Below the pieces are notes generated by a model that saw only the letters and a list, made by a program, of their open reading frames with translations, made no database searches and was not told the origin of the DNA. Of a DNA stretch of 64,000 nt, positions 44,871-56,600 are shown one piece after another. The position numbers and the translations under genes are program-made. The stretch is from Leuctra nigra. Taxonomy: Eukaryota; Arthropoda; Insecta; Plecoptera; Leuctridae. The DNA lies in contig OW203766.1 of the NCBI GenBank assembly GCA_934045905.1, positions 16,300,309 through 16,364,308 on the forward strand, in the 5' to 3' direction. Within the stretch, counting starts at the first letter, position 1, and each line of letters starts with the position of its first letter.

Positions 44871-45139
44871 CTAATGCCGCTATTGTTCGTCGCGACAACC
44901 AATCAGATTCGTGCGCTCGACACAACGACACAGATAGGAAAGAAGTCATTAATTCGAACTTCATATCAAGACAATGCAAGAATAAAACGAGATTATAACT
45001 AAAAACTGACATTGTTTCATGAGATCTCGTTTAAAATACAGCCTTCGAAACGTATTCCATGTCTACGTAGTCCTTTATTACGATTGCAAATGACGTTTAC
45101 GTATCATTTATGACCATTGTATTATTTGAAAAACGTTAT

Positions 45140-46560
45140 TAATGGTTTGAGCATGTTCTCCTCAACAAGTGCTTTAATCCGATAAGCGTTACAAATGGTG
45201 GCAGCTCTGGGATTAGCGTTTAAAACATTGTTTCATCAAATACTTTAATATTAGTACAGCTTCGCTATGTAACAATTTGTATATCAAATTATATTTTAAA
45301 AACGAAAATAAAACTGCTGTTAATGGGGTTGTTCACTGCCATTTGCTCTCACTCGCAGCGCTAGCGGCATTGGAGGTGTCTCTCTCTGATTGGTTGGTCT
45401 CTGAATCCAAGATCTATTAATCAAACTCCCGCCAAAGCTTAAAAACCTTCCATTCCGCTAGATGCATTTTGATTGGCTCTCTCCCGGACGATTAGAACAG
45501 CAGCGCCATCTACAATAGTTTTGCGTGAACAACCCCATTAATAAGTTTTTCCTGAACCTTCGCCGTCGTAATGGTAGAAGAAATTGAAAGTAGAGAGCAC
45601 GGTCAAAGTTATGACTTTAAATTATCTTACAAACGGCGGAGTTTTGAAAATGCATTCATTAGCTTTATATCGAAAACTTTTAAAAGTTATATTATTCAGC
45701 ATAGCCGATGTTTATAGAGACTGATGGTTGAATAAAATATTCGAGCAGTAAAATGTTCAGACCTATTTTTCAGTTCATTGTTTACCACACATTGAATTTA
45801 ATAACGTAAATAAAAACTACAATATGTTTTGCTAAACTACAGCAATAGAGGATGTAATATTTCATCGAACATTACAAATGGTGGCAGCGGTCGGTTTACC
45901 CATAAAATAGTATTCGTTTTAACTGCACAACGCACTGAATTTTAAACTCTAAAAGTAATGAAATGAAATATTACATGTTGGTGTATAGTAGATAACGATA
46001 ATATTTTAACGACTAGAGTCAAGCTTTTAGGACTGGAAATGCATACATTGGCGCGATACTGCACTTGCTGATATCAATAAAAGGCAAGCCCAACAAGTGC
46101 TTTAATGCGATGAGCATTACAAATGGTCACAGCAGTTGGATATTATTTAAAGCTTAATTCTTTTTCATCTGCTTAATGCGCAGACAGTGAAAATAAGCGA
46201 GCCGATTTTTATTGATATGTCCTGTTATCCGATTAAAGACCAACGGGTTGGCAAATGTCTACTGTCAGCACCACGGCTGTTTAGCTCGTGTAGAGATTTC
46301 TTCGGTTGATAAATATTAATTGACATCTCTATGACTCAAGTTACGTTTTCAATAAGTTTTCATTCGATGAAAATCACAACTGGTGGCAGCGGTAGGATAC
46401 ATTTAAAATCATAACGGCGACAAAAACACAATAACACATACATATATTAATAATGAAAAACTGAAAATATATATGAGAAACATGTTTTAGCTTGTTTTTG
46501 CTACGCGTAAGAATTCCATGAATTTTACATATGGCGACAGAGTTGGGATAAAGCTTACAC
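45140..46560 (+). repeat. Series of diverged segments with tRNA-Leu primer-site motifs
   Basis: TGGTGGCAGC-like motifs occur at 45196, 45879, 46124, 46381 and 46532, each after an AT-rich stretch ending (A)TTACA or similar. The segments before 45196 and 46124 are clearly related (CAACAAGTGCTTTAAT.CGAT then AGC.TTACAAATGG). The best matches to TGGTGGCAGCGGTGGGAT are 45196 and 46381. This is the arrangement expected at LTR/primer-site junctions, repeated. No coding region of a retroelement remains. The MITE at 45324-45537 lies inside. Confidence 0.5.
45324..45537. mobile_element. 214 bp MITE, copy 2
   Basis: Inverted copy of 35126-35339, same length. The ends TGGGGTTGTTCAC / GTGAACAACCCCA are flanked by TTAA on both sides (45320-45323, 45538-45541), which could be a target duplication, though copy 1 does not show one. 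Confidence 0.88.
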
Positions 46561-46689
46561 AATAAATTCATCTTATAACTTAAATATGTATTATACAGCA
46601 ACTTGATAATAAATGCGATAAAGCAGTGTTTAACAGTTACTAAACTAGTTTAAAATTCGATTATAATAAGTGTTGGTTCAAGACGGATG

Positions 46690-46850
46690 CATGATTTTCC
46701 TTCTCTCTTCCGCGTCGTATGAGATGCTTCGAGGTGCAAGAGACGCTCTCTGTCATGTATGTATGTAAATCTCCCGCTCCGCATGCAGGTGTATGGGCGC
46801 GAGAGAGAGAGAAGACGCCTCCAGCATGCGAGAGAGAGAGAGAGAGGACC
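46690..46850. other. GA-rich stretch
   Basis: Contains GCGCGAGAGAGAGAGAAGAC and GCGAGAGAGAGAGAGAGAGG with two GCATGC-type hexamers. Low-complexity; GAGA-type repeats can bind GAF in insects but there is no supporting gene start. Confidence 0.4.
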
Positions 46851-47113
46851 CGCGAGATTGATTCGATTTCTCAAACCTACCGTGACGTCTGATCAACATA
46901 CGAGGCCCCGACATTGATTTCGTCACACGCGAGTCGCACGTCGACTGAGGGACAGAACAGAAGGAGTTGTTATCTCATCTAACGCGGGTTGGAAGAGGAA
47001 TCTTGTTACAAAATGATGCGAGACAAAGTCATTTCAACTTTCTAAAACTTGGATTTATTATTTATTTATTTTCAAAAAATACAACTCTTATTATAGCTTG
47101 CACGAACTTCATT

Positions 47114-47395
47114 TGTTTATATCAGCAATGCTAAAAATTGAAGTTTTCTCCCAAGGACGGACATTTTGTTGACACGTTAACTGGTGTTATTTAACTTAAA
47201 ATGGAGGTAAATCGATGTATTTATGTAATGTGAGCGATTCCATTTTGTATTAATGATTTCTCTGAAGTCTTCAACTGCCCAGGTAACTATCTCAAGGTAT
47301 CAAATATTGCCAAAAAGCAAAGAATCACAACTATTTGAATCGTGCCATCGAGATGTTCGCCAACAATGAGATGATGTCACGTGCAAACTATGAAT
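47114..47395. repeat. Dispersed repeat, copy B (partner at 8521-8745)
   Basis: Same block order as 8521-8745, from TTTATATCAGCAATGC to TGTCACGTGCAAACT, with one internal insertion of about 50 bp (around CTTCAACTGCCCAGG). Confidence 0.7.
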
Positions 47396-48012
47396 TAATA
47401 TTATCATCTAAAAACTGAAGACGGATTAAAACCAAGATTTCAGCTGTTTGTTATGACCTCCCAAGACACAAAAATTGAAGGTTCCCCATACTGAATTACG
47501 GACGAAGCGCGCAACAAATTGTGTATTTGGGTCTACAAAAGTGGACTTATATTCTCATTTACTTGACTCTTAAAGGCTATCACGCTCTTATGGTCAATTT
47601 CTAGCAACTTAGTGTTGTGCTCTAGACCTTAGTTGGTACAAATATAAGTAGGACTAACTATTCTCAAGAACATATCTGCAGAAAGCTGTTATTTCTTTTA
47701 TATTGTACAAGTTGAATACGGCGTTTTTTTTTTAAGTTTCAATGACTAAGTATCATGCACGGAAATTTCAATATATAAAATTGTAACTTTTCTTCGAGTT
47801 ATTTAGGAAATACCAACACTTCTAAATGACTATATTAATTTTGGAATAATGAGCGGTACGAAGATGAAGCATCATCATGGACGTCGTATTGTATTACATA
47901 TTGTGATGTAATAAAAGACAAGTTTACAATGATATTTGGGATCAAGATGTAAAACTAAAATGAACCGAGCAATCGCCAAGCAAAATGGCATTAAATAAAG
48001 AAACTCGTTTTT

Positions 48013-48148
48013 CCCACAAGAAGAATGAAGAGGGCAAAAATCTCCCACCAGAAGAATGAAGAGGGCAAAAATCTCCCACCAGAAGAATGAAGAGGGCAAA
48101 AATCTCCCACCAGAAGAATGAAGAGGGCAAAAATCTCCCACCAGAAAG
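48013..48148. repeat. 31 bp tandem repeat, 4.4 units
   Basis: CCCACCAGAAGAATGAAGAG followed by GGCAAAAATCT repeats at 48013, 48044, 48075, 48106 and 48137 with one base change. Because 31 is not a multiple of 3, all three minus-strand frames stay open across it, which explains three overlapping false ORFs. Confidence 0.95.
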
Positions 48149-51100
48149 CTTCTCCTGTCAGGAAACAAATGTCTGCACATTTCAGTTCAGTTGTCGGAAT
48201 GTGTAAGCGATGAAGTGAAAACCCCGGGGAAATCATTCCCAGATCACAATAAGTCGCCAGGAAAACAGATATCTATATTTCACATTAACGCCGTTCTCCG
48301 ATGAAGACGGCGGCTACCAATACTCGCCATCCTCGCCGGAGAAAGCCAATAATCTATTCCTAAGCGATATCCAAGGTAAATATCGTTAGCGCATTCATAT
48401 ATTCAGAGAGAGGAGTCTTGCTAGCCTGATGATTGGCTGATTGTGGATCACGCCGAGGCACGCCATCGGTCAAGTGGTAAGACAAATCGCCCCAATCATA
48501 TCGTTACACTCACACACAACATTATACTCCCACAACATGCCCTCCTTTGTAGGACTTACAAAACACATTTTCAAAATAACATACTCTATCTTTCGAAAAA
48601 TATGAAATAGGATTCGTGACGTCATTCTCGTGCGTGTTTCCATATCAACCATTAATAAAGAGCGAAACTTTTATACAAGGGAGTGAGAGTATAAAACATT
48701 CGCGCCAAAAGTTTATTGACCACATAAATAAATGAGTTTTAAATGGCCACTTGCATTTCAGGATTAGAAACGGTGTACACAACTACGTTTTTACGTATTT
48801 ACTGTATTGAAGTTGGAGATTTCAATAGGCAACTTCCCTAATCAACAACTCTGTTTATAAAAGTCGGCGTTTGACTTTTCAAGCCGGAGAGAAATGTTTG
48901 GATTTTCTAGGTAGCCATTTTTCATACCCCCTTCTAGGTCGGGTCACAATTGTGTGTAGCTCCGGTCTTGCCCTGTCAAAGAATCCATTTCTCAACCGAA
49001 TACAACAGAAGGAGGGAGTGGGGGGCGGGAGGGAGGGATAAAGGGAGAAATTCAGTACAAGCTTTCTCGATTCATCTCAAAAGAACGTTACGAACCGATT
49101 CTCATTCGAATCCCAAAAGTAAAAAAAAAGAAATAGAAAACGTCTTCTTCGACGCTGTATTGAATATTAATTTTCGAATATATAAAAGTTTTGAGTTTGT
49201 GCCCGCAAATGCGAACACCAAATGAAGAGTTGTGTCCGAAGATATCCGACGAAAACCGAACAAGCTCTTATCGCGATTAGAAAGAAAGAGGGGGGAGAGA
49301 GAGGGTTAGGGGAGGAGAAATGTTGGTTGTAATTAGAAAAGAATCAGGTCACCTATCGCGTCAATGACGTAGCTTGGAGCTATTGTCTCTGTCTGGATGC
49401 GAACCCAGCGCTCTCTACCGCTCATTAGAACAAACAAGCGTTGGATTTCAATTATGCACTCCGGAGTAAAACCACAACAAGGCGCTATAATGATTCATAG
49501 ATGACGTAGTTAATTACTCTTTTCATCATGAATACTTGATCACAGAGACACGTTCGGGAAAAGCGATGAGATTCTGTTTACGTGATTGCCGTAATGACGG
49601 CACAGATGAACGGTTTAAAATCCCTTCCAACTGACTTCAAAAGAATACTGGAGCAAACGAAGTAATTAGTATAGGAATCCAATTGGCGTAAAACTACATA
49701 GGATCTGCGATTTCATTTTTCTCTACTACATCGAAAGCTGACACTGACAGTCCTGGGTGGAAAATGTTTGACGTCGACAGTAATATATAATCCAGTTCCA
49801 TCACTGCGAGAATGTGATTGAAAAAATCTCTGCCATGAGAGACAAACATTTCACGAATTATATGCACTTGAAAAATAATGATTCCTCTTCGAGAAGCTCA
49901 AGTGGAATTACACCCTCCGTCTAAAATATAAGAAACGGGGTAGAAGAAAGTGGAGCAGTAATGAAGACGATAAGTGAAAACGAATGATATAAAACTTGGG
50001 AGAAAATCGGATATCAAGACGTGATGGAGGAGGAAATGAAAGAATATAAAGAGCGCGATTGAATGAGCGTAGAATCTCGTCCGACGGGATTGTGAATCAT
50101 GAAAGAGAAGATCCAGTCAACGAGGCTGCTAAATGAAACCTTAATTTAATGAGAAAATCTCATCAAGTTCTGAACACAATGGCGGGGAGGAGTTCGGGTA
50201 AATAGACGCCGACGTCCGTCACAGACGGGATTTAATGGCGGACAGAGAGGACGTTCAAAAGATTAAAATATAATTGCTCGTTGGAAGTATTCGACACGCT
50301 TACACGAATAAAATTATAAGAGTTGAAACAAAACTTTCCTCTTGACCAATCAGATGTCTTGAGAGTGGTTTTCTGTTGGGTTCGAGTGAGGGAAGGCATC
50401 TGATTGGTTAGAGCTTTCAAACATGGAACTTTAATGAAGTTTAGTGTTACAAACCAGACAACTCAACAGGTCTTGTAGCTGAAGGCATTGTTTGTGGGAT
50501 CATAGAATTTATAGATATTCTGTCTTATAGGAGTTTGGTAGATACTCTTGTATTTGTGATTTCTACTTTAAAAACTTATATAGCTCAAAGGTAAAAACAT
50601 TTTTTTTCCTATACCATTACACGTCGTTTCTGATTTATCAAAAGTGTAAAAAGCAACAAAATAAACGTTTCTGATTTTGAAATTCCATCAGTAACTGAAA
50701 TTGCCTAACGAGACCAGACCCAAAAAGAGACGAGTATCGCTCAAAGCGGTAGGTACCGTTTGAACCTTTGTGTTACTCTTTGCAAGATGGAACCGGAACC
50801 AGAACCGTAATACAGTAGACGTCACACGGCCGGATATATTTTAAAATAGGATGTCAGTGAGACTGACAGCAAAGTGGAAAAGAAAGACGCCATTCGTCGT
50901 GCTTCAGATATGGCTCATGAACGAAATGCGTTCGCGACGTCAACGACGTAACGTCAAGACAGTGAAGGACTGAAACATTATTTCTACATGAGGATTCGTA
51001 TTTTGGAGGCTGTCTAGATTGGAATACGCAAATTATTATAAGTTATGCGTGGCAGTTCACATGAAATGTTGTGATGAGTACAGAGTCGAGATAAAACATG

Positions 51101-53490
51101 GAAATAATATTAGGTTCTACATAATGAACTATTCAGATTCTACAGATTGAGACAAATATTGTGTAGATGTTTCCTGAGTCAACATAAGAAAGATTAAATC
51201 TAGTTGAAATTACTAGGAAAACGCTTGGTGTAAAGCGTTGATGAGCGAGCACCGATACGCGCACAATGTCGAACCGGAATTTCGTAACGCAAAGAAAAAA
51301 ACCATATTGAATTGAAATATGATCCACTCAGTCAATTTAAAAGTAATGTTTTTCATTGAAAAACATATACTTCACACTATATACTTAACATAACATATAT
51401 CTGTGCTATTATAAGTGTTGCATGGAAGATCAGTAATCCATGGGATAAAATATTGAATTTACACTTTTTTTGTTTTATTACAAGTAAAAATGCTTCTATA
51501 TTCTACATAAAGAATATCAGCTTAAGTTGCAGTAGATTCCCATTTCGACACTATCACTTCCAACAGCTATTTTAAAAAGGTAAAAATGTAAATCAAGTGC
51601 ATAGGTAAGTTCTCTACAGATTGGGCTGAAAATTTGTAAAATAAGAGACATGTTTAAATTAAATTCATAGAAGACGCCTATCCTTGAAACAGTAATAACT
51701 CCAAATTATGATATCATATGGAGACTTTTACCATATCATAACTTATGACGAGAAATCTGTTCCAAGCAAAGAGGTCCAGCTTACATCCCAGTTCATAAAA
51801 AAACATCCCATTCTAAATACGCTCGAATAGCTTCTTCACTTCTAAGTGTTTCACAAACATCAGCAGAACTGCATCTCATGCATAACACAAAGTGCATTCA
51901 TAGCCACGTCATCATCTCAGACAAACAAGAATCCAACAAACAGAATAGGTCAGACGCTCATGTGCAACAAGTCTATAGACATCTCATTACACATTCCCAA
52001 TAGAAAACGATCGCTATTAAAGCAGACGCTGTAACGAGCTCTCTAGCTCCAGCTTCATCATCGATCTCTTCCCCAGTACAGTTCGCGTATTACTTTCTTC
52101 CATACGAATAGATTACTCTAGAAAGTTCTCTGCAAAGGGAGTTTTGTTCACAAAGAGAATCGCTTGTTAGCGCAAAACACTTCTTTGTCGATGTTGAATG
52201 CAGTTTGTAAATAATATTCAGATATCAATCAGATGAAGCGAGAGAGAGTCTCTTTGTTCCCGACTAGCGATGTAGCGAGTTAGTCATTTCAAGTTTGTAA
52301 AATGATGCACAGATGGAATGGAGATGTCTTTTTGTGACACAATTGTTCTCGTTATACGAACTATAAAGGAATATATAATGAAGGAGATACGCGAAATATT
52401 TTACTTTTGCGATGGAAATTACAGCTGTGCGAGAAATAAAAAGATTGTGTTTGAATGTCACATTTTCATAATATGAAAACATAGCGTAGAGTGTTTTAGA
52501 ACTAGTGCCAATTTTTACAAATTCCACGAATTGTACGATATCAAAATAAGCTATATATTATTAACTCATTGAAATAATGAAAGTTTCGCAAAAAATTTAC
52601 AAAATATGAGATAATCAACGACAAGGCCAAGTTCCAACTGATCGGATGACGGACCATTTTCACTTTTCAACAAATCAGAAGATCTGATAAAAAAATATTG
52701 ACAATATTAATTTGGGTGCAATTGGTTGATCGGTGAGACCTCGGCGGTGTCACCTAAAAACAAACAGAGAATTGTCATAAAGCTTAGCTTTTGGTTGAAC
52801 AACTTGGTTCTGCACATGTGTAGTCACATTATCGTATCAAAGCAACTCTGCACACGAGCAAAACAACATTGACGAACCAAAAGTTGCTAGTCTAGAACAC
52901 TTGCTTAGCTCACTTAATTAGTTATTATTTAGTGTTGATTTCATCTCAAGTGCCATTGGGGAATATTAAGGTAACCTTGCTTTAGTTGGTAGTTTGACAA
53001 AGGGACAAGAAATGTTACAAAACGCGGTTCTAAGCTCGTTGTTTTTCTACACTAGCGTATCGCTTAAGACAACGCTCTTTAAGATTAGCATTAACACCAA
53101 CAATTAAGATATCCTAGTTTAAATATGTAAATATATTTACCACTTGCAGACGACGTTGCATAATGAGCAGACAATAAGCGAACAGAAGACAGCCCAGATA
53201 ATTTCAACCAATTATAGAATATGAAACTGTACCAAGGGCTTGTTTTAAATGAATTACAATTTGAATAGTTTGTAAGGGACTTTTGGAATTTGAATTAAAA
53301 CTGGACCTTGTGTAATTAAAGTGTAACCTAGCTTAGAAATAAACTAGAGAGATTTTGCATAGCGTTCAAATTTAAATAATTGAGTTGCCAAAAACCGAAA
53401 CATCGTTGAAACATTCGATTGTATCGTTTTAAAGAAACTCAGAATTAATGCGTTTTTCTTCCCAAAAGAGCGAACGTGTCACAAAAAGGC
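48149..53490. other. Long non-coding stretch
   Basis: About 5.3 kb of AT-rich sequence without a supported gene. One copy of the dispersed CTCGCTCATCAACGC element lies at 51211-51284 (minus). Purine-rich tracts at 49015-49040 and 49288-49318 are simple sequence. Confidence 0.45.
51211..51284 (-). repeat. Dispersed CTCGCTCATCAACGC element, copy 3
   Basis: The minus strand reads TTCCGGTTCGA, GCGCGTATCGGTGCTCGCTC, ATCAACGC and AGCGTTTTCCTAGT, the best match to 12921-12987 over about 65 bases. A fourth, shorter copy is at 27753-27795. Confidence 0.6.
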
Positions 53491-53499
53491 GCTCCAGGA

Positions 53500-53626
53500 A
53501 GTTGACATATATCGACGCCTCAAGTCGACGCCGATGTATCGAGTGTGAATCACGTCGTCGGCGTCAAGGTCGACCCCGGACCGCCGCCGAGCGTCGGTGG
53601 GCTGCAGGCGTCAAGTGGGTTGAAGT

Positions 53627-53655
<29 letters not shown>
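53500..53655. other. CpG-dense patch ending in a G29 run
   Basis: CpG-rich wording (ATCGACGCC, AGTCGACGCCG, CACGTCGTCGGCGTC) precedes an uninterrupted run of 29 G (53627-53655), a potential G-quadruplex. A 144-codon plus-strand frame across it has a Gly run and no domain; I do not call it a gene. Confidence 0.45.
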
Positions 53656-53658
<3 letters not shown>

Positions 53659-56600
53659 CTGGCGACGTGCCCGTCCTCCTGGGGGGCAAAGTCACCACCC
53701 CGCAAAATTTCACCCAAGAGCAAAAGTTTCCTCCGTCTCGCATCCCCGATCAACCGTATGAACAACAAGAACTGAATAACAGCAAGAAACATCGATCTCG
53801 GCTCCTCCACCCGAGGAAGTTCGATCTGGATAAACACAGAAAGGAGTTAAGTGCCAAAACATCAAATGAATACGCTCTCTAATACAGACTCGTTGTTTCT
53901 GAAGTCCAAGTTTCAAGAACGAACCAACTTTTTAGTTTCCTTCCTCGGTGTTTTCACCCCGAAGATAGTAAATTGTCATTGAGTACGACGCTTTGTTAGG
54001 CTAAAACAAAGAACAAGGAAAACCCCCACAGAACAGAGCACATTAAATAATTATTCCATCCTCACTAGCGTCAGCCGGTGTTGAAGTTTGTAGGTATGAA
54101 AAATAAATGCAAGTCCACTTTGACAGATGCCCATGTTGTCCCTCTCATTCTGCGGTAGAATATTCTAGGAAAAAATAAATTCCATTTCGCATGAAATTTT
54201 AATTTCAATTATTCAAAATTAATACAAATTATAACTATAATGAAAGCACACGAGTCTTTAATTACGCTCAACTGTTCAAAACAGTTCTATGTACAATTTT
54301 GTTTTACACACTGTGGGTGTAGCCAACTTGAACCAAATTGTGGATCAGAAAGTAGGCGATGTTTTTAACATCGATGTAAGTAATGGTGTTCTCGGTTTGA
54401 TCTGTTTTTAAAACTTTCAAAACAGAAGAAGAGCAAAACATCTGGAAGCTGAGCGACTTGAGTGAGTAGTTAGCATTTATAACAGTCAAAAGAAGGCAAC
54501 TACTTGCGACACAGTTCCCGAAACTTTCCCGTAACAAAACACATTCTGATTGATCTCTCCACTACCCCGCCATTCCTCACCCTCTAAAAAACCGCAACAC
54601 CAACACAAGAACTTCCCAAGTCGCAAATATGAATTCCGAATAAACCCGTGTTGCCACATCTCCTTGACGCTTTCATACAGAAAACTGCACTCATTTGTCA
54701 ACGCTGGCAACGTCGCCAGCGACTAATGAAGGGGGGTTGGAAGGGGGACAAATAATTTGTCAGTTAGAGAAGACCTGAAGGCGATCACTGACGTGGATAG
54801 ATCTCGCAAGAAAACCTCTAGAGTCGGCGGAAAAAAGCCTTCGGGATGAAAACAGCCCGCATTGCGAGTCGCAGCAAAACACCAACTTGTCACCGGCGGT
54901 TGTTTTCTGGTGGGGTTTAATGACGCACGAAATGACAGCAGTTCCATTATAGGGTGTATGCACGTGACGTCATTTCGCTTCTTGGCCGCCATGACAGTTG
55001 GCTCTAGCTCGAGGTTTAAGTTCAAAAGCGTTATCTTTAGGGAAATGGTCAGTGATATTTTACATTATTTCTGTTAAATAATTTGTCCTCAATTATGTCT
55101 AACATACATTTAGGTAATGAGCTAATTAATACACAGCAAAATTTGACACACCTATTTAAATATTTTGTTTTGGAATAATCATTCTCATTGAATATATGGT
55201 CTAAAAACTAGGGGAATATATCACAAAATCAGACGTAAAAGAGTAGGTAAACAAAAATAAAACGTTTAAAAAACCTCGTTGAACTTTTGTTTTGTGGGAT
55301 CAACTGTGAGACCATAAGCTTTCTCGTGAAACTCCCAATAAATGTATGGATGAGAGGAGACAATCAACATCGTTGGAGGCATCAGTACATAACAGCAGCG
55401 GTTCAAAAGCCGACAGCATTGCCTCTAGTTTTTCAAACTTTTTGCAACACACTTAAAAAAGTTCAGAATTGCATCGTTGTTTTTCTATTTACAATTATTG
55501 TGGGAAAGGGCTTGGAGCGTAGACCTGCTCTCTGCAGAATCTAACGTCTGCAGCAATTTCTCTAAGGGTTCTACCGTTAGTTCATTTGTTTCGACCAGGT
55601 GTTCTTTCAACATTCGAAAAGTTTGCAAATAGCTGACCCACAGCCTCCGTTTTATGTCTTCTTAGATACTTCACTTATTGAAGTTGGCGCTGGGATAGTT
55701 GGTTCCAATGGTGTATTCAGGGGGGAGGAGGACGCACCCCCTCCTTCCCCCGAAATCAGACCATCAACTATAAATGTATTGGTAAGATGTATTGGTATGT
55801 TTTTTTACCTGTCATGGAACATTATATAATTATATAATTAATATTCAAAAAAATGAAATTTCTAAAATATGAAATATAGTATATGTAATAATTGATATTT
55901 TATCTATTTCCCAAAAATCTGGTACACTTCAATACAAAATTACACCTGAACAAATGGAACCGAAATTTTCTCGCAGCCCTCTCAGTCCGATTTTCAAAAT
56001 ATTATTATCCCCCCCCCCCCATCCCCTAAACGCCCTTGGGTTGATTCACCCTCCTCAATGAGATTCCAATCCCAATGCTGTTGGGAACAACAGACATGAC
56101 AGTGCAAAGCAACGCCACCGGAATGCCCACACTAATACACATCACGTCATGTTTCAAACAATCCAAGTCGAGAGCTCTTGTACGTCAATTGACCACAGGC
56201 GACCCTAGCGCTGTTCAAACCAAGTGGCTGTGTCTTCAACTCAAGTGTCGAGTTCACAATTGCACCACTTGTAGTGCAGTCTAGCGCTAATGGCAGTAGT
56301 GGACATTGCACAACGTTGCCGCGCGAGCACTTTTGTTTCTTTATTTATCCGTGAAAGCTGCTACAAGAGATATATAGTCGGTGTACCGACAATAAGCATG
56401 CACGTTGCAATGGAAGTGGCTGCATTTCTTCTGACAATTACGTTACAGCGGCAGCATTTTCGAATAGAGAGAAAATTGTTTTGAAATTAAGAATTAGGAC
56501 TTGGAAAAATATTTCTTCAAACCGAGATCGAGATCGGCACCTGCCTTCACTTTTGAACGGCTATTAATTCGTCTAAAAGGTTCGATAAACTGATGGGAAA

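Noticed and set aside
47875..48236. Three overlapping minus-strand frames with FFWWEIFALFILLVGDF repeats
   Set aside because: 31 bp tandem repeat read in each frame.
53448..53882. 144-residue plus-strand frame with Arg-rich and Gly-run segments
   Set aside because: The Gly run is a G29 homopolymer and the rest is a CpG patch; no domain, and the opposite strand is open too.
55599..55829. Possible RNase H fragment (PFYVFLDTSLIEVGAGIVGS)
   Set aside because: The wording loosely resembles retroelement RNase H, but the catalytic Asp context is not convincing and nothing retroelement-like surrounds it.
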